From contig JAAXNY010000005.1 of the NCBI GenBank assembly GCA_013420905.1, positions 806,001 to 870,000 of the forward strand: 64,000 bases of DNA, read 5' to 3'. The first letter of the stretch is position 1, and every line of letters begins with the position of its first letter. Made by a program: the position numbers and the translations under genes. The notes under the pieces were generated by a model. The model ran no database searches. It worked only from the letters and a program-made list of their open reading frames with translations, and had not been told where the DNA came from. Origin of the DNA: Collybia mongolica (Eukaryota; Basidiomycota; Agaricomycetes; Agaricales; Clitocybaceae). Positions 34,618 to 45,700 of this stretch are shown in pieces.

Positions 34618-37600
34618 ATGTCAAGCCACGCGGCCTTGCGAGTTCCGTGCTATTGTAATAGATGCTCTTCAACACCAGGCGCATTCATCTTCCAGACAAG
34701 ACAGGTTGTGCGAAAACATCAAGCAGCAGACAGACAAAAGCTGTTCATAGCATCACATGCATCGGAGTTGGGGCCAGCCCAGGAGCCGGTGGATGAGCCT
34801 GTATTCGCGAATCAAGATGTTCCATATGTTGAGGGCTTGGCCCCTAGTGCTGATAATTCAGATAGCCCACCAATCGATTACTGGGATTTACCTGAGTCTC
34901 CACAGTCACCATCACCAATAAGTGCTTCGTGACGGGCTTCACCAGCCCCCCAACGACTACCGGAGGCCTCGGCTCAAAATCCAGAAGATCTTACTGAAGT
35001 TTTTGTTCCCGCAGGTCCTGAACCAGACCCGGATCCATGGGTAGACGATGCAAATGATGAGCTGCATCCAATCGGGATTCCAGCCATGAAGGAAGAGGCT
35101 TATATTCGTCTGGCCTATTTACAAGTAGTAATGGGCAATGTCTTTGGAAAACTCACCTGGGAGCACGCTACTTAGCAACTTAACAACACACTGGATGTTC
35201 TTGCAATGGCTGATCGTCTCCCAATTCATCCTCGCCCAGTCCGAACATTGATAAGCGCTCGACGACGACTAGGAATTGACCCTGACACCTACATCATACA
35301 ATATGCTGCCTGCCCTATCTGCTGGAAGCACTACGCCCCCGAAGAACTCAAGAATCTAGCGAGCCCGGAATGTGTCGGCCGAAATTGCACAGGGAATGTC
35401 TACACCCTCAATGGAGAAGCCCGATCTCCAACTTTAATCGTTCCCCATGTTTCGATAATTGGCTCCCTCCGAAGAATGTTCATGCGCCCAGGGTTTGCAG
35501 GGCTTGTCGAACGCAAGGACACTCACCAACCAGGACGAAATAACGATGAGAATTTCCTTATGAAGGATATGCCCGATGGTGAGATGTGGTACCGCTCCAC
35601 GACAGGTACTACTTGCGAAGTCAGCAGCTTGGGAACTATACGTGATGTTCCAACCAACGGTGACCCCACGGCCACGAAATTGTTCTCACACCGATTTGGG
35701 CTACAATTGACACTGAACACCGATTGGTATGCTGAGCCTGTTCTACTGTAATGATACTGATACCACATGCATTCCCGACAGGTTTGGTATCCTTTCAGGA
35801 CGTCCGCATTCAACCGGGCCTGTCTATTATTCAATCAACAACCTTCCGCGTGAAAATCGCCTACAACAGGTTTACGCCCTCTGTACAACGATCATGCCAG
35901 GACCTCATGAACCGAATACTGACCAACTTAATAATTGCTTGGAGCCAGATGTCCGTGAATTCAAGCAGCTAAAACAAGGTACGTTTTCTACACTTTTCAA
36001 TGCATATATGCGCAGTTATTCTTCCCAGGTATAAAAATGGAGATACACGGCCAACCTCCAGACATAGTATATGCAGATTGCATTTGCGCCAACTGTGACA
36101 CACCCGCAGCCCATAAGTTCAATGGCTCTGCAGGCCATTCTCATGATTTTCACCCCTGCCCGTATTGCGCCGTTGACATTCTTGACATTGACCAGATGTC
36201 GGGATATCGAGAAGGCAAGTGTTGGGTCTTTTTTGATATCAATATTTCTCACACTATCCCTCAGATATTCCTGATAAAGGCGATGCCCAGCTCTTAAAAC
36301 ATGCCTTCAAATCAAGGCGTGCCACACCACCACGACAGCTTGTGATTCTTCGAGACAATGGTGTCCAATGGGCCATTTTCAACCTGCTTTCTAGCTGGCT
36401 TCCAGCATCAAAAACAGTTCTGGATTTTATGCACAATATCTTCCTTGGTTTGTTCATTCCTCGCTTCCCTGTTATGTTTGATAATCCTTATCATGAAAAT
36501 AGGTCTTATTTGTCATTTCTTTATGGCAGTAATATTCAAATCGTACATGTTAAGCGGCGTCGGGGGTGTTAATTCACCTAAGCAAAGATTTGAGGCAATC
36601 ATCAATGCTATTCGATGGCCAAGTCATATCACACGGTTACCCAAAAATGTATGTGACCTTTAAACTCAAGAAACTCTTCACTCATTGGTCCCTCAGCTTG
36701 GCGAGAATCAGTCCCTCAAAAAGGCCGATGAATGGCGTCGTATCCTCACAGTAACTCCCATCATCATTTGGTGGGCATGGAAGGATGATAATGACGATAT
36801 TCCTCTCGGCGAACCCATCATTCCTCCGAATGCAAAATCTGTCCCCGAGCATTCACGAAACTATTGCGCCATTTACTCAACAGTGCTCAAGCTATGTGCT
36901 GGTGTCCGTATCCTTGGCTCTCGGACGATTTCGATGGCTCAAGCCCGAGTTGGACAAGAATTCATTCTCCAATATTGTCGGGACCTCAAGAACCTTCGTA
37001 TACACACGACGATCAACCATCACCTAGCTCGTCATTACCTCAAGTTTATCAAGTTGTTTGGTCCAGTATATGGCTGGTGGCTTTTTGCGTTTGAGCGTTT
37101 CAACGGAATGCTAGAAAAAGTCAAGCATAATGGCCATGACGGTGGACGGATGGAGCTTACTTTAATGCGGAGCTGGGTAATGACACACCTAATTTTTGAG
37201 TATCTTCTCGCTCTCCCTGAAGATGGTAATGATCTCGAGAAGGGCTATATTGACAGGATCATTCAAACTGAGGCACGCGAGAACAGGGGTGGTATGATGT
37301 CGGACCTTGCTGTGTATTGAGCAGAAGCCTCCCTCGGAAATAACGTCTCTCTGCCTCGTCGATTGGGGAAAACTTGCAATATCGCCGACCTTCTTCACAA
37401 TGGCAGATCTTACGCACTCATGCTCAAATACGCCCAAGATTTATGGCCTGACCTAAACATTATTGACAACCATTCCATGGAGGATGGCCTACCTTTTTAT
37501 CGTTCACAAACCTGTCGGCCCTTGACATATATCTGCAAGGACGGGATCCGATACGGCGCGACATCTAACAAACGTACTAAAGCCGACTCACTTGCATTCA

Positions 37601-38054
37601 TTTCCGATGGACCCGGTCATCGCACGCCTGCAGAAATCCTGTCTCTCGTTTCTGTCAAGGTCGATGAGAAACCTCCCCACATATGCGCCCTGGTTCATCG
37701 TATGCAGCGCGATGAAGACATCCCGGTCTTTCCATGGGATCTTTAGTATGTGGGATACCTATTCAAATGCTTGTTCAGGTTAATGGAATCTTCAGTGCAT
37801 TGACCCTTGGGATTCACACAACATATGCTGATCAGTTTGATCCTCCGGAGATCATACCCATTTCGAAAATTGACAGCCCACTCGCACTTATTCCCATCCA
37901 TTCGCAGCGCATTCAAAAAGACCTCTGGGTCTCTGTATCATTTGATCATGTCAGTACTATATTCTATGTTGTTAAAAGAGCTTCACGGTCCCTACAGGTA
38001 GGAACCGAACCTGATGACCTATTCGATGATGAAGACAATGAAGGAGAGGAATAA
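34618..38054 (+). pseudogene. Tnp2/Plavaka-type transposase 1, decayed
   Basis: The start at 34618 precedes a CYCNRC N-terminal motif. Exons include 34618-35726, 35782-35978, 36029-36214 and 36265-~36448, then ~36527-36648 and ~36695 onward. The third intron uses a GC-AG pair. The frame passes GPVYYSINNLPRE, a DxCxNCDTPxxxKFNG/HPCPYC zinc-like region, FMHNIFLG, GVNSPKQRFEAIINAIRWP and the DUF4218-type GPVYGWWLFAFERFNGMLEK. In-frame stops at 34930 (TGA), 35173 (TAG) and 37318 (TGA) are each one C-to-T change from a codon. The family catalyses cut-and-paste transposition. Confidence 0.8.
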
Positions 38055-38080
38055 TACAGTAAGCAAGGAATGTTCACATG

Positions 38081-39879
38081 TCAGTCACTGTTGTCATCGT
38101 CACCATCATCCTCGTTCACAGCCGAGGAACTTGCCCGTGCCTTGTTTGGTTTCACACCCTTTCTACCCTTGCTGGTTTTCGCTTTCTTTGTCTCTTTTTC
38201 TACAGCAGCATCCATCGTTTTCCTCTTTTTCCCGTCTGCAATAACTTTTTTATCTGCCTTCAATCTTTCTCGCTTCGCCAACAGCACCTCGGGATCTTCA
38301 TCATCGCCCCAGGCCTTACCATTGTCCACAATCCGGGCCTCAATATCATACTTTTGATTCTCCTCCTTCACAAGCCAATCTGGGTCAATCATCCACCGCC
38401 GGGCCTTCAATTCTATCTTTTTCCCAACCTTCGGTGGCTCGTCACAAATGGGTCCAATCACACGGCGTGTGTAACGTGCAGAGCCATCTGGGTCTGGTGC
38501 AGCATCCACAGCAGCAAACAGGTCCTTCAGCTGCAGCCAATTGGGTATGTTAGTCTAAGTAAAGCCTAAATTTTATCTGACTTGCCTCTTTGCTACGATA
38601 GGCTGGAGCGTGTGAGACAAAATTTGCTGTTTTTGCACCGTTTGCGTCAAATTCATCCTCATCATCTGACATGAGCTTTCTTGTGAATGCAGCATCGTAC
38701 TTCTTGTCGCGGTATGGGGAATTGGGCGGTAGTTTTTCACGCTTTCTCATCCTCACCTCCAGTTTCTATGACTGAATGTCAATAAACTCCAGCATGAAAC
38801 AATATTGAACTTACCCCTCTGGCACGACTAGCCAGAACCGATACCTTCGACCTCTTCGCTTTTCCCTCGAGCTTTATTTGCATCGCGGCATCTTCGCCCG
38901 CCTCTGGTTGCACCTCGTCACTGGGAGCTGATGCCTCGGCCGCCTTGGCAATAATTCGCTCGTTCCGTGAATTCAGATAACCTCCATCTCGGAGGCCTTT
39001 CTGCAGGCTCGTGAATTTCTCGATGACCCACTTCTGAAGGTCATCAGAGCTGATCTTGGACAAGGCTCCCGAAGCGGCTGGTACAAGCTTGCTGCCGTGG
39101 TGATTCATATATGCGATAATCATGCGAATGGAGTAAAAGTTGTCTTCGTGATCCCAGGCCTTGTCCCATCGGAAACGGAGCACTGGGTCATCAGTCCCTG
39201 TAATTCGCGGCCAGGTCATCTTGTCAGGGCTTTCGGGGTACCATGGGAGATTTTTTGGTAGGAGCTTCGCAAGGTTCAGTTTGGTGGAAAATGCAAAACG
39301 GGTAAGTTCCTGATTATTTCGTGAGTATTCTTCTATGTGCACATTGCGGTTTTGACACACCTTTAAACTTGGATCAGAGAACGCGGACAAACTTTCCTCA
39401 ATCGCCTTGCGCTCGCGCGCCGTCATATCAGTCACCACTTCTTCTCCATCGTCACCCTCGGAGCTCTCGCTATCATCACCATCTTTTTCTCTCATCGCAA
39501 GCTGATCCGCTTCCAATACACCCAGTCGACCATCTGCTGAGGCCTGAGCTTTCTGTTGCATAGCCACGGTCCGCTTGAGGAGATCAAGTTCTTGTCGTAT
39601 CACTTTATTTTCATCAGTAAGTCTTTGAATCCTCGATTCTTGCTCTTCATTGTCAATTTCAAGTGTATTGATTCTCGTGTCGTGTTTGTTCAAGGTTGCC
39701 AGGAATACGCTAGTGTTTGCTTTGGTCTTCGACTGCGTCCCAGTGGTTGTAAATGAGGTAGGTTCACATGGACTGCTTGTTGCAGGAGTGGAGCTCTCGT
39801 TCATTGTTGAATCGCACTTTATTGAGATAACAGGAAGGTTGACGCGACACGTTCGTTTGCGAGGATCACATGTAACCAT
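38081..39879 (-). CDS. Coiled-coil accessory protein of the CACTA-like element
   Basis: The first exon (39879 to ~38817) encodes a long coiled coil (residues ~65-125, heptads with N-x6-L), an acidic patch and a conserved-looking DKAWDHEDNFYSIRMII region. It ends in basic residues. A spliced middle exon (RMRKREKLPPNSPYRDKKYD) and a last exon rich in lysine and acidic residues follow, with the stop at 38081. The gene converges on transposase 1, 27 bp apart. By position and composition it could be the TnpA-like DNA-binding partner of the transposase; this is inference. No stop or frameshift was noticed. Confidence 0.6.
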
Positions 39880-40261
39880 TTTTTCCCATCACTGTTCTTG
39901 ACAGCTGTCAGATGTATACGTAGTTAAAGCTAATAATATATAGTTGTTTCCTCGTCATGGATTGGCATTGGCAGAGCAAACGGAGGGAGCGATCCCCGCA
40001 CGCGCGCTGGGTATAGTAAATGTGGTCGTGATATGTTTGGCGAAACTCTGGCGAAATGACAAGCGAAATTATCAGAAAATGTCCAAGTTATGAGTAATAA
40101 CCTGGAAATATTCCGTGCGGGGTATTTCAGTTGATATGCAAGGATATCTGGCGAAATACTTGAACTTTTCTCACGTTTCACGTGCCGGGATATCTCAGGC
40201 TTTGTGCTGTGTAGATCCTAGGTCTTTGTAATAGTTCAAGGAGCAATAATCAGTTGAGGTC

Positions 40262-41640
40262 TTTACACTAAGCCACATAACCCGTGCGGACTCCGTGCGG
40301 ACTCCGCGCGGACACACGGACGCATTTGGCAGGACCGTCAGCCAGACAAGAATCCGTGTCCGCGCCGAGTCCACATCAATCCGCGTAATTTTACGCGGAC
40401 ACGCGGACCAGCACGGACGGACAGCTCGCAGAGTCCGCGCGGCCAGTCGATTACTAATCGACTTAGTAATATAAATTTTATTTACACAAATTATATATAC
40501 TATTTGTTATTAATAACATAACATAACGGTGGTGAAAAACTTGCATCCGACTAGGTTCGAACGCGTACAGGCACGAACATTACGTGATATGTTTGGCGTT
40601 CATAACCGTTGGGCAAGGCGGGCATTTCTAGCTACAGAATCACTGGCCTCAAGTCAACGGACTTAGGTCACATGATTACGAGGCACGTGCAATGGTCACA
40701 TTACCGTTGCCACGTCTTCGTTGGTTCTTTTCAACCACATCAACGACGCCCGCCAAAACCGCCAACGCCGACACCAACGCCAACGCACCCACGCCGCCAA
40801 CGCCAACGCATCGAACGCCAACCGACATCAACATGACGACGCACAAGACGATGTGGGGAGAAGGATAGAAACGGACGCGGAACGAGGGGACGATGAGGAA
40901 AGGGCGCCCCGAGGGGCAGAACCAGGTGAGTCGTACACCGCCGTTCACCCACACGCTCACCACGCAGCGCGTCCCCCCCTCCCCACTTCAGGAACTCGAA
41001 ACGAAGGATACGGCCGCCAACAGCAACAGGAGGAAGGCGGCAACGACAACGACAACGACGAAGACAGCAACAGCAACAGCAGCAACAGTGCCGACGAGGC
41101 CTGCGGCAACGACGGCAACAGCAGCGGCAGCGGCGGCACTAACAACGGCGCGACGACGACGACGACAACTACAACAAAGACGACCACCACCACCACGAGG
41201 ATGACGACGACTAAGGACAACGAGGACGACGACGACAACGACGACTAAGGACAACGGGGACAACGACAAGACAAGCGGCCAGTGCCGCCGCCGCTGAAAC
41301 CCAGGCCGCTGACGACGTCGCGGGGGCCGACGAGGACGACGGGGGGGCGGGGGCCCCCGCCCCCGCCTATATTAAATTATTTTATCATATATGTATTATA
41401 CTTAGTAATAATATATGTTATATTCTATTAATTATATAGATTGTTAGTAAGTAAAAGAGTAAGTAAGTGCTTCATAATAAAAGAAAGTAAGTGAGTCCGT
41501 GCGGACTCTGTGGAGTCCACACGGAGTCCGCGCGGAGTCCGTGCAGAGTCCGTGTGGACTTTGTGCTGTCCTTGCGGAGTCCGTACGGAGTCCGTGCGGA
41601 GTCCGCGCGGAGTCTGCAAGGACATGTGGGGGAGTGTAAA
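40262..41640. mobile_element. TIR element with GC-rich core, 1379 bp
   Basis: TTTACACT followed three bases later by CCACAT on the left is mirrored on the right. Both ends then carry runs of CGTGCGGACTCC-type words. The centre (about 40990-41280) is ACG/ACA-triplet simple sequence, open in several frames but not gene-like. It interrupts the 3' part of transposase 2. No clear target duplicate was found. Confidence 0.6.
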
Positions 41641-44600
41641 GTACAGAATCAGTTGCTGCTTCTGATATCTTGACCTGCCTGATAACTGCATAAATGAATG
41701 ATTCTGCCTCAATCCCCTCTCTTGGGGATGCTGGGATATCAACAACAAGAAAACGACGGAGTTGCCCGAAAAACTCTCACAGCTCAAACTCGGATCTTCG
41801 GGACCTGCGATGTGCAAATTTATCAACCTCAAGTTGATACTAGGGTTTGTATGAGTCAGAGTATGTCAAAAAAATCAGAAATGCATAATATACCTTGACA
41901 AATGACATATCACGGCTGTCAGACCTAAGCGGAAGAAGCTTGCGGGCATGCATAGTATCACCGCCCTCCAGGTGGTATACTCGGCCGTATTGATGGAATT
42001 GCGTCACTTGTGGTATAAGCCGTCGAATCACTGATGGGGATTTCTCGAGGCAGGTAGCCAATGTCGCTGTGAGCACCATCCATAGGGAACGAGAGAGGCT
42101 TGCTGCAGGTCCTTTTGGTGGGGTGAGGACGTGTAATGGATCTTAACTATAATTATTGAAGGACTGCATAGTATGATAAACAACGTACATTCATCTAATT
42201 TGAAATCCTGATCATGGGACTTTGCAGGTAAGACCTGAAGTTTGCCTTGTAAATTGTAGAGAAGAGTTATGTGTGCCAACTGGGCACATGAGGTGATATA
42301 GTTATTGATGCTCGCATAAGGAAACCGTCGGCTCTTGACATGGCGGAGGATATCACCACAGTAGCACTCCATTGGAAATGCCCAATAGGCCCAGACCGGA
42401 CCCATGGCCCTGACAGTTGGTGCGATATGGAGTAGTGCGTGAATTGTGAGGGGGCAAGTCGATACGCGCAGTGGGTCATATTTATAATATAGGCTGTTAA
42501 TATATATATCAGAAAATGACCTCTGGGTTGCGAGAAGTGCTTACCGCTCATACACCTTGACCCAATCCTGAAACCCCCTTTCAAGCTCATCTATTTGATT
42601 TTGTGTAATTTCAAATTGGAGGCAAATTGTTAACAGTCTAACTAGTTTAATAAAGTGCTTATAGTATCGGGGATGTACAAATCGGCCTTTAAGGAGAGTT
42701 GGTGCGATGTACAATAAAATGTCCAGACCGAATATGTTTCTGCAATCATATTAGACCTCTCTGATGCAATATTAGGAACCCTAGACCCAAACGCCGCCGG
42801 AGTAGTACTCCCCGCATCTGCAGTGGCTTCTCCAATAGCCTCCCATACGGTTGAGGATAATACATAGCCTTCGTCATTGTGGGGAAGATCTTTGAATTTT
42901 CCAGTCCAAAGCCGAATTAAGTTTGGGATGAGATTAGACCATATAAGATGCATGAAATCATAAGGGAACGAGGTAGGAAAAGATAGTGAACTCAGTGTAC
43001 TGAGGAGTGGAATACCCTTGATGCCATATTTAGTTGCGAGGCGTTCGGACTCTGCATCGGTTACAGCAAACTGGACTTTTTTTGCTTGTTCAATGAATGA
43101 CGAATGAGTTCGTAGTGGAAGTTCTGATGCGTTGTATTGTTCTTGTGGCTGTGGAAAGCCATCGCGGCACAGTGGAACATAATGGGTTGTCACTCGCGAG
43201 GATGGGGCACGGATGCCTTTGATGGTGCACATTCTGCAAGGATAGATGGCGTTGTGACCCTTCATTCGCATGACCATGGAAACTGCGGGTATATCACCAA
43301 AAACAACAACTAGAAATGCTCGGAGAAGGAATATGGATTCAGTCAGAGCATCGAAGGCAGAAACACCAATCTCGAGCTGTAGTAATTCTTGAACTACAGG
43401 CCACAAGAAGGAATCCATATCGTAGGGTTTCTTCGGCCCGGGAATTGACCCAAGTGGAATGATGTTTGCCTTGAGCATTCGCTCTTCAGGAGGAAGGTTG
43501 TAGTTAAATAGAATTAATGGCCAGGCAGTTTTGTTACGGCGCTTGAAAGGACCAAAACCGTCCGTAGATAATCCTAGTGCTACGTCGCGGGGATCTGAGA
43601 AGAACCATATAGGGAGTTCTTCATTGCCAATTGTAATATAAGTCTCCCGGAGTAATTGATAATGTGTACCATCAAATATATCAGTCATTTTCGTTGGGAT
43701 ATGTTTGTGCTTAGACCGATATTGCATCTTCCTGGCTTGAGCACGGCTTGAGACCATGGCGCGGAGTCGGGGGATGATAGGGAGATATTCATAATAGGAG
43801 AGGGGTGTTTTTCCATCAGCTTTGTAGCGATCCTTATTGCATTTGGGGCACTGTATAAGGGTTTCGTACGGCCCAGTGTAACACACACATGAGGAGGTGC
43901 AACAGTCATAATGTACTGGCTGAAAACCGGAAAGAAACTGGATTCGTTTCTCTGTGTTCTTCAAACTGTTGGCTGACAGCTCAGGAAGAAGATAACGAAT
44001 TTTGTTGTAAGCTTTATGAGTGAGGCCTTCTTCAATTTTGATGGTATAGAGACGGAGGATTTTTAAGTCACTCTCGTCTAATACTTCCTCTATGAGGATA
44101 TGGATCAGAGAGTGTTTCGAAGGACCCGAGTGGACACACCTAACCACGAGGCTTCCTTCAAAAACCCCTCGCCAAGAAGATCCCACACCGAGATACCCTC
44201 TAACCCAGGCTCTGCGCTTGGCATTTCATTATCACTACCGTCTTCCTCAAGATACTCATTGCTGTCGATAGAACCCTCACTGTCCGTGTCATCATTAGTA
44301 TCCATATTCCGCTTGTCTCCCTCATCCTCATCCTCCTCGCTGCTCTCGTCACCTTCCCTGGGGATGAACTGTCGAGTAGGATCAGGCCCCCATCTTTCCT
44401 TGCCAATTTTGTCGAGATATGCCGCAATACGATGAGAGCAGCGTGGATTGGATAACCCATAATGGTCTTCATGGTGCAGCACGGCTGATGGTGGTGATAA
44501 TTCGCGAGAGTGAACGTTTGATGGTCCTGCCTCGTTATCCATTGGATAGTCAATGGGGACTAATTGCGATTGGGGGTCCTCAACGTGCATGTTCTCCTCC

Positions 44601-44899
44601 CAGTCAGCATGAGCATGACTCTGGGATTGTTGATTGGTGGGCGGGCGGAATCCCGAGTTCGGTAACCTTTGTCGGGCAGGTGTAGCACGTCCTATAATTT
44701 GTTGCTTCATGGTGCGGCCTGAAGACTTCTTTCGAGGGGCTTTACTCTTAGCCGTTGAACTTGTTACCAGGAGATTGTTTTGCTCCAGAACTGCTGCAGT
44801 GAGACTCGAGCGCCCTTTGCCAAGTAGGTGCCGTGCTTCAGTCTTACAGTGAAGTCTCTCGCCGCAGCCACACGCGCAAAGGCGTCATTTATTGCCCAT
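41641..44899 (-). pseudogene. Tnp2 transposase 2 (CACTA/En-Spm), decayed
   Basis: The ATG at 44899 is followed four codons on by TGA (44885-44887), then a CACGCGERLHC segment. The N-terminus to 44105 and the core from ~44130 are in different frames. The core has CPKCNKDRY, the Tnp2 hallmark LSTDGFGPFKRRNKTAWPL, YNLPPEER, GSIPGPKKP and a MKGHNAIYPCRMC zinc-like motif. After introns come the GPVWAYWAFPME C-terminal domain and LEGGDTMHAR. A further TGA is at 41777-41779. The tail is cut at 41640 by a TIR element. Non-functional here. Confidence 0.85.
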
Positions 44900-45282
44900 G
44901 GTGTCTAAATGTCTTAAGTATATAAATAGATTAGTGATAGATAATGAGTTGTGAATGGCCAGACGCACCAAGGTTAATGTTCAGAACCTCACCACACCCC
45001 ACTATCGTTGTTTCCGATGTACAACCCGATCCTAATGGGCAGTACCCCACCGTTTGATATTGCCCTCCCCAATGAACACCTTGATGAAGCGGCGGAACGC
45101 CGTCGTGCACACCTGCAACAACGTTCCTAGGTTTCCTACTTCATTTAATTATTAGTCAATGTATTCCTTTCAATAATGATCATGTTCAAATTGTATTGAA
45201 GTTCTTATTATGACTACATATTCTATATACTAACTAATAGAAATTTGTATTGACTTACCAAGGGTCTATGAGGAGGCATATC

Positions 45283-45516
45283 AAATAGATGGTGGTGGTT
45301 TGGGATGAAGAGCGAAACCGTGCGAAAGCAGGCTGGGGCCTTACCTTATTCATCGGAATGTTGAAGTGTCGGGCATCCCGGGCATCGGGGTCATATGACC
45401 GTTCACATGACCCCAATGGCCGGGATACCTGACACTTCAACATTCTGATGAATAAGGTAAGGCCCCAGCCCGCTTTCGCACGGTTTCGCTCTTCATCCCA
45501 AACCACCACCATCTAT
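45283..45516. repeat. Long foldback (inverted repeat)
   Basis: Arms of ~110 bp, starting ATAGATGGTGGTGG and inverted at the other end, meet almost without loop around 45400. They differ at only a few bases. It may be a foldback MITE or a recent inverted duplication upstream of the SPT5-like gene. Confidence 0.85.
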
Positions 45517-45700
45517 CTGTTGGAGCCACCGCTCCCTCCTTGTCGACTACTTTGTAAGTATGATTCATTAGTTTATTAGTATATATCAATGTAGTAGTGT
45601 ATTAAAACAAAAAACCAACACGAATGATAATGATAGTAATAAAGATAGACTAACAAAAAAATCTAATGCCCTTAGGAAACCTAAGGACACTGCTGCAGGG

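Noticed and set aside
40721..41248. Plus-strand 175-codon ORF rich in N, D and T
   Set aside because: It is ACG/ACA simple sequence inside a TIR element, open in several frames on both strands.
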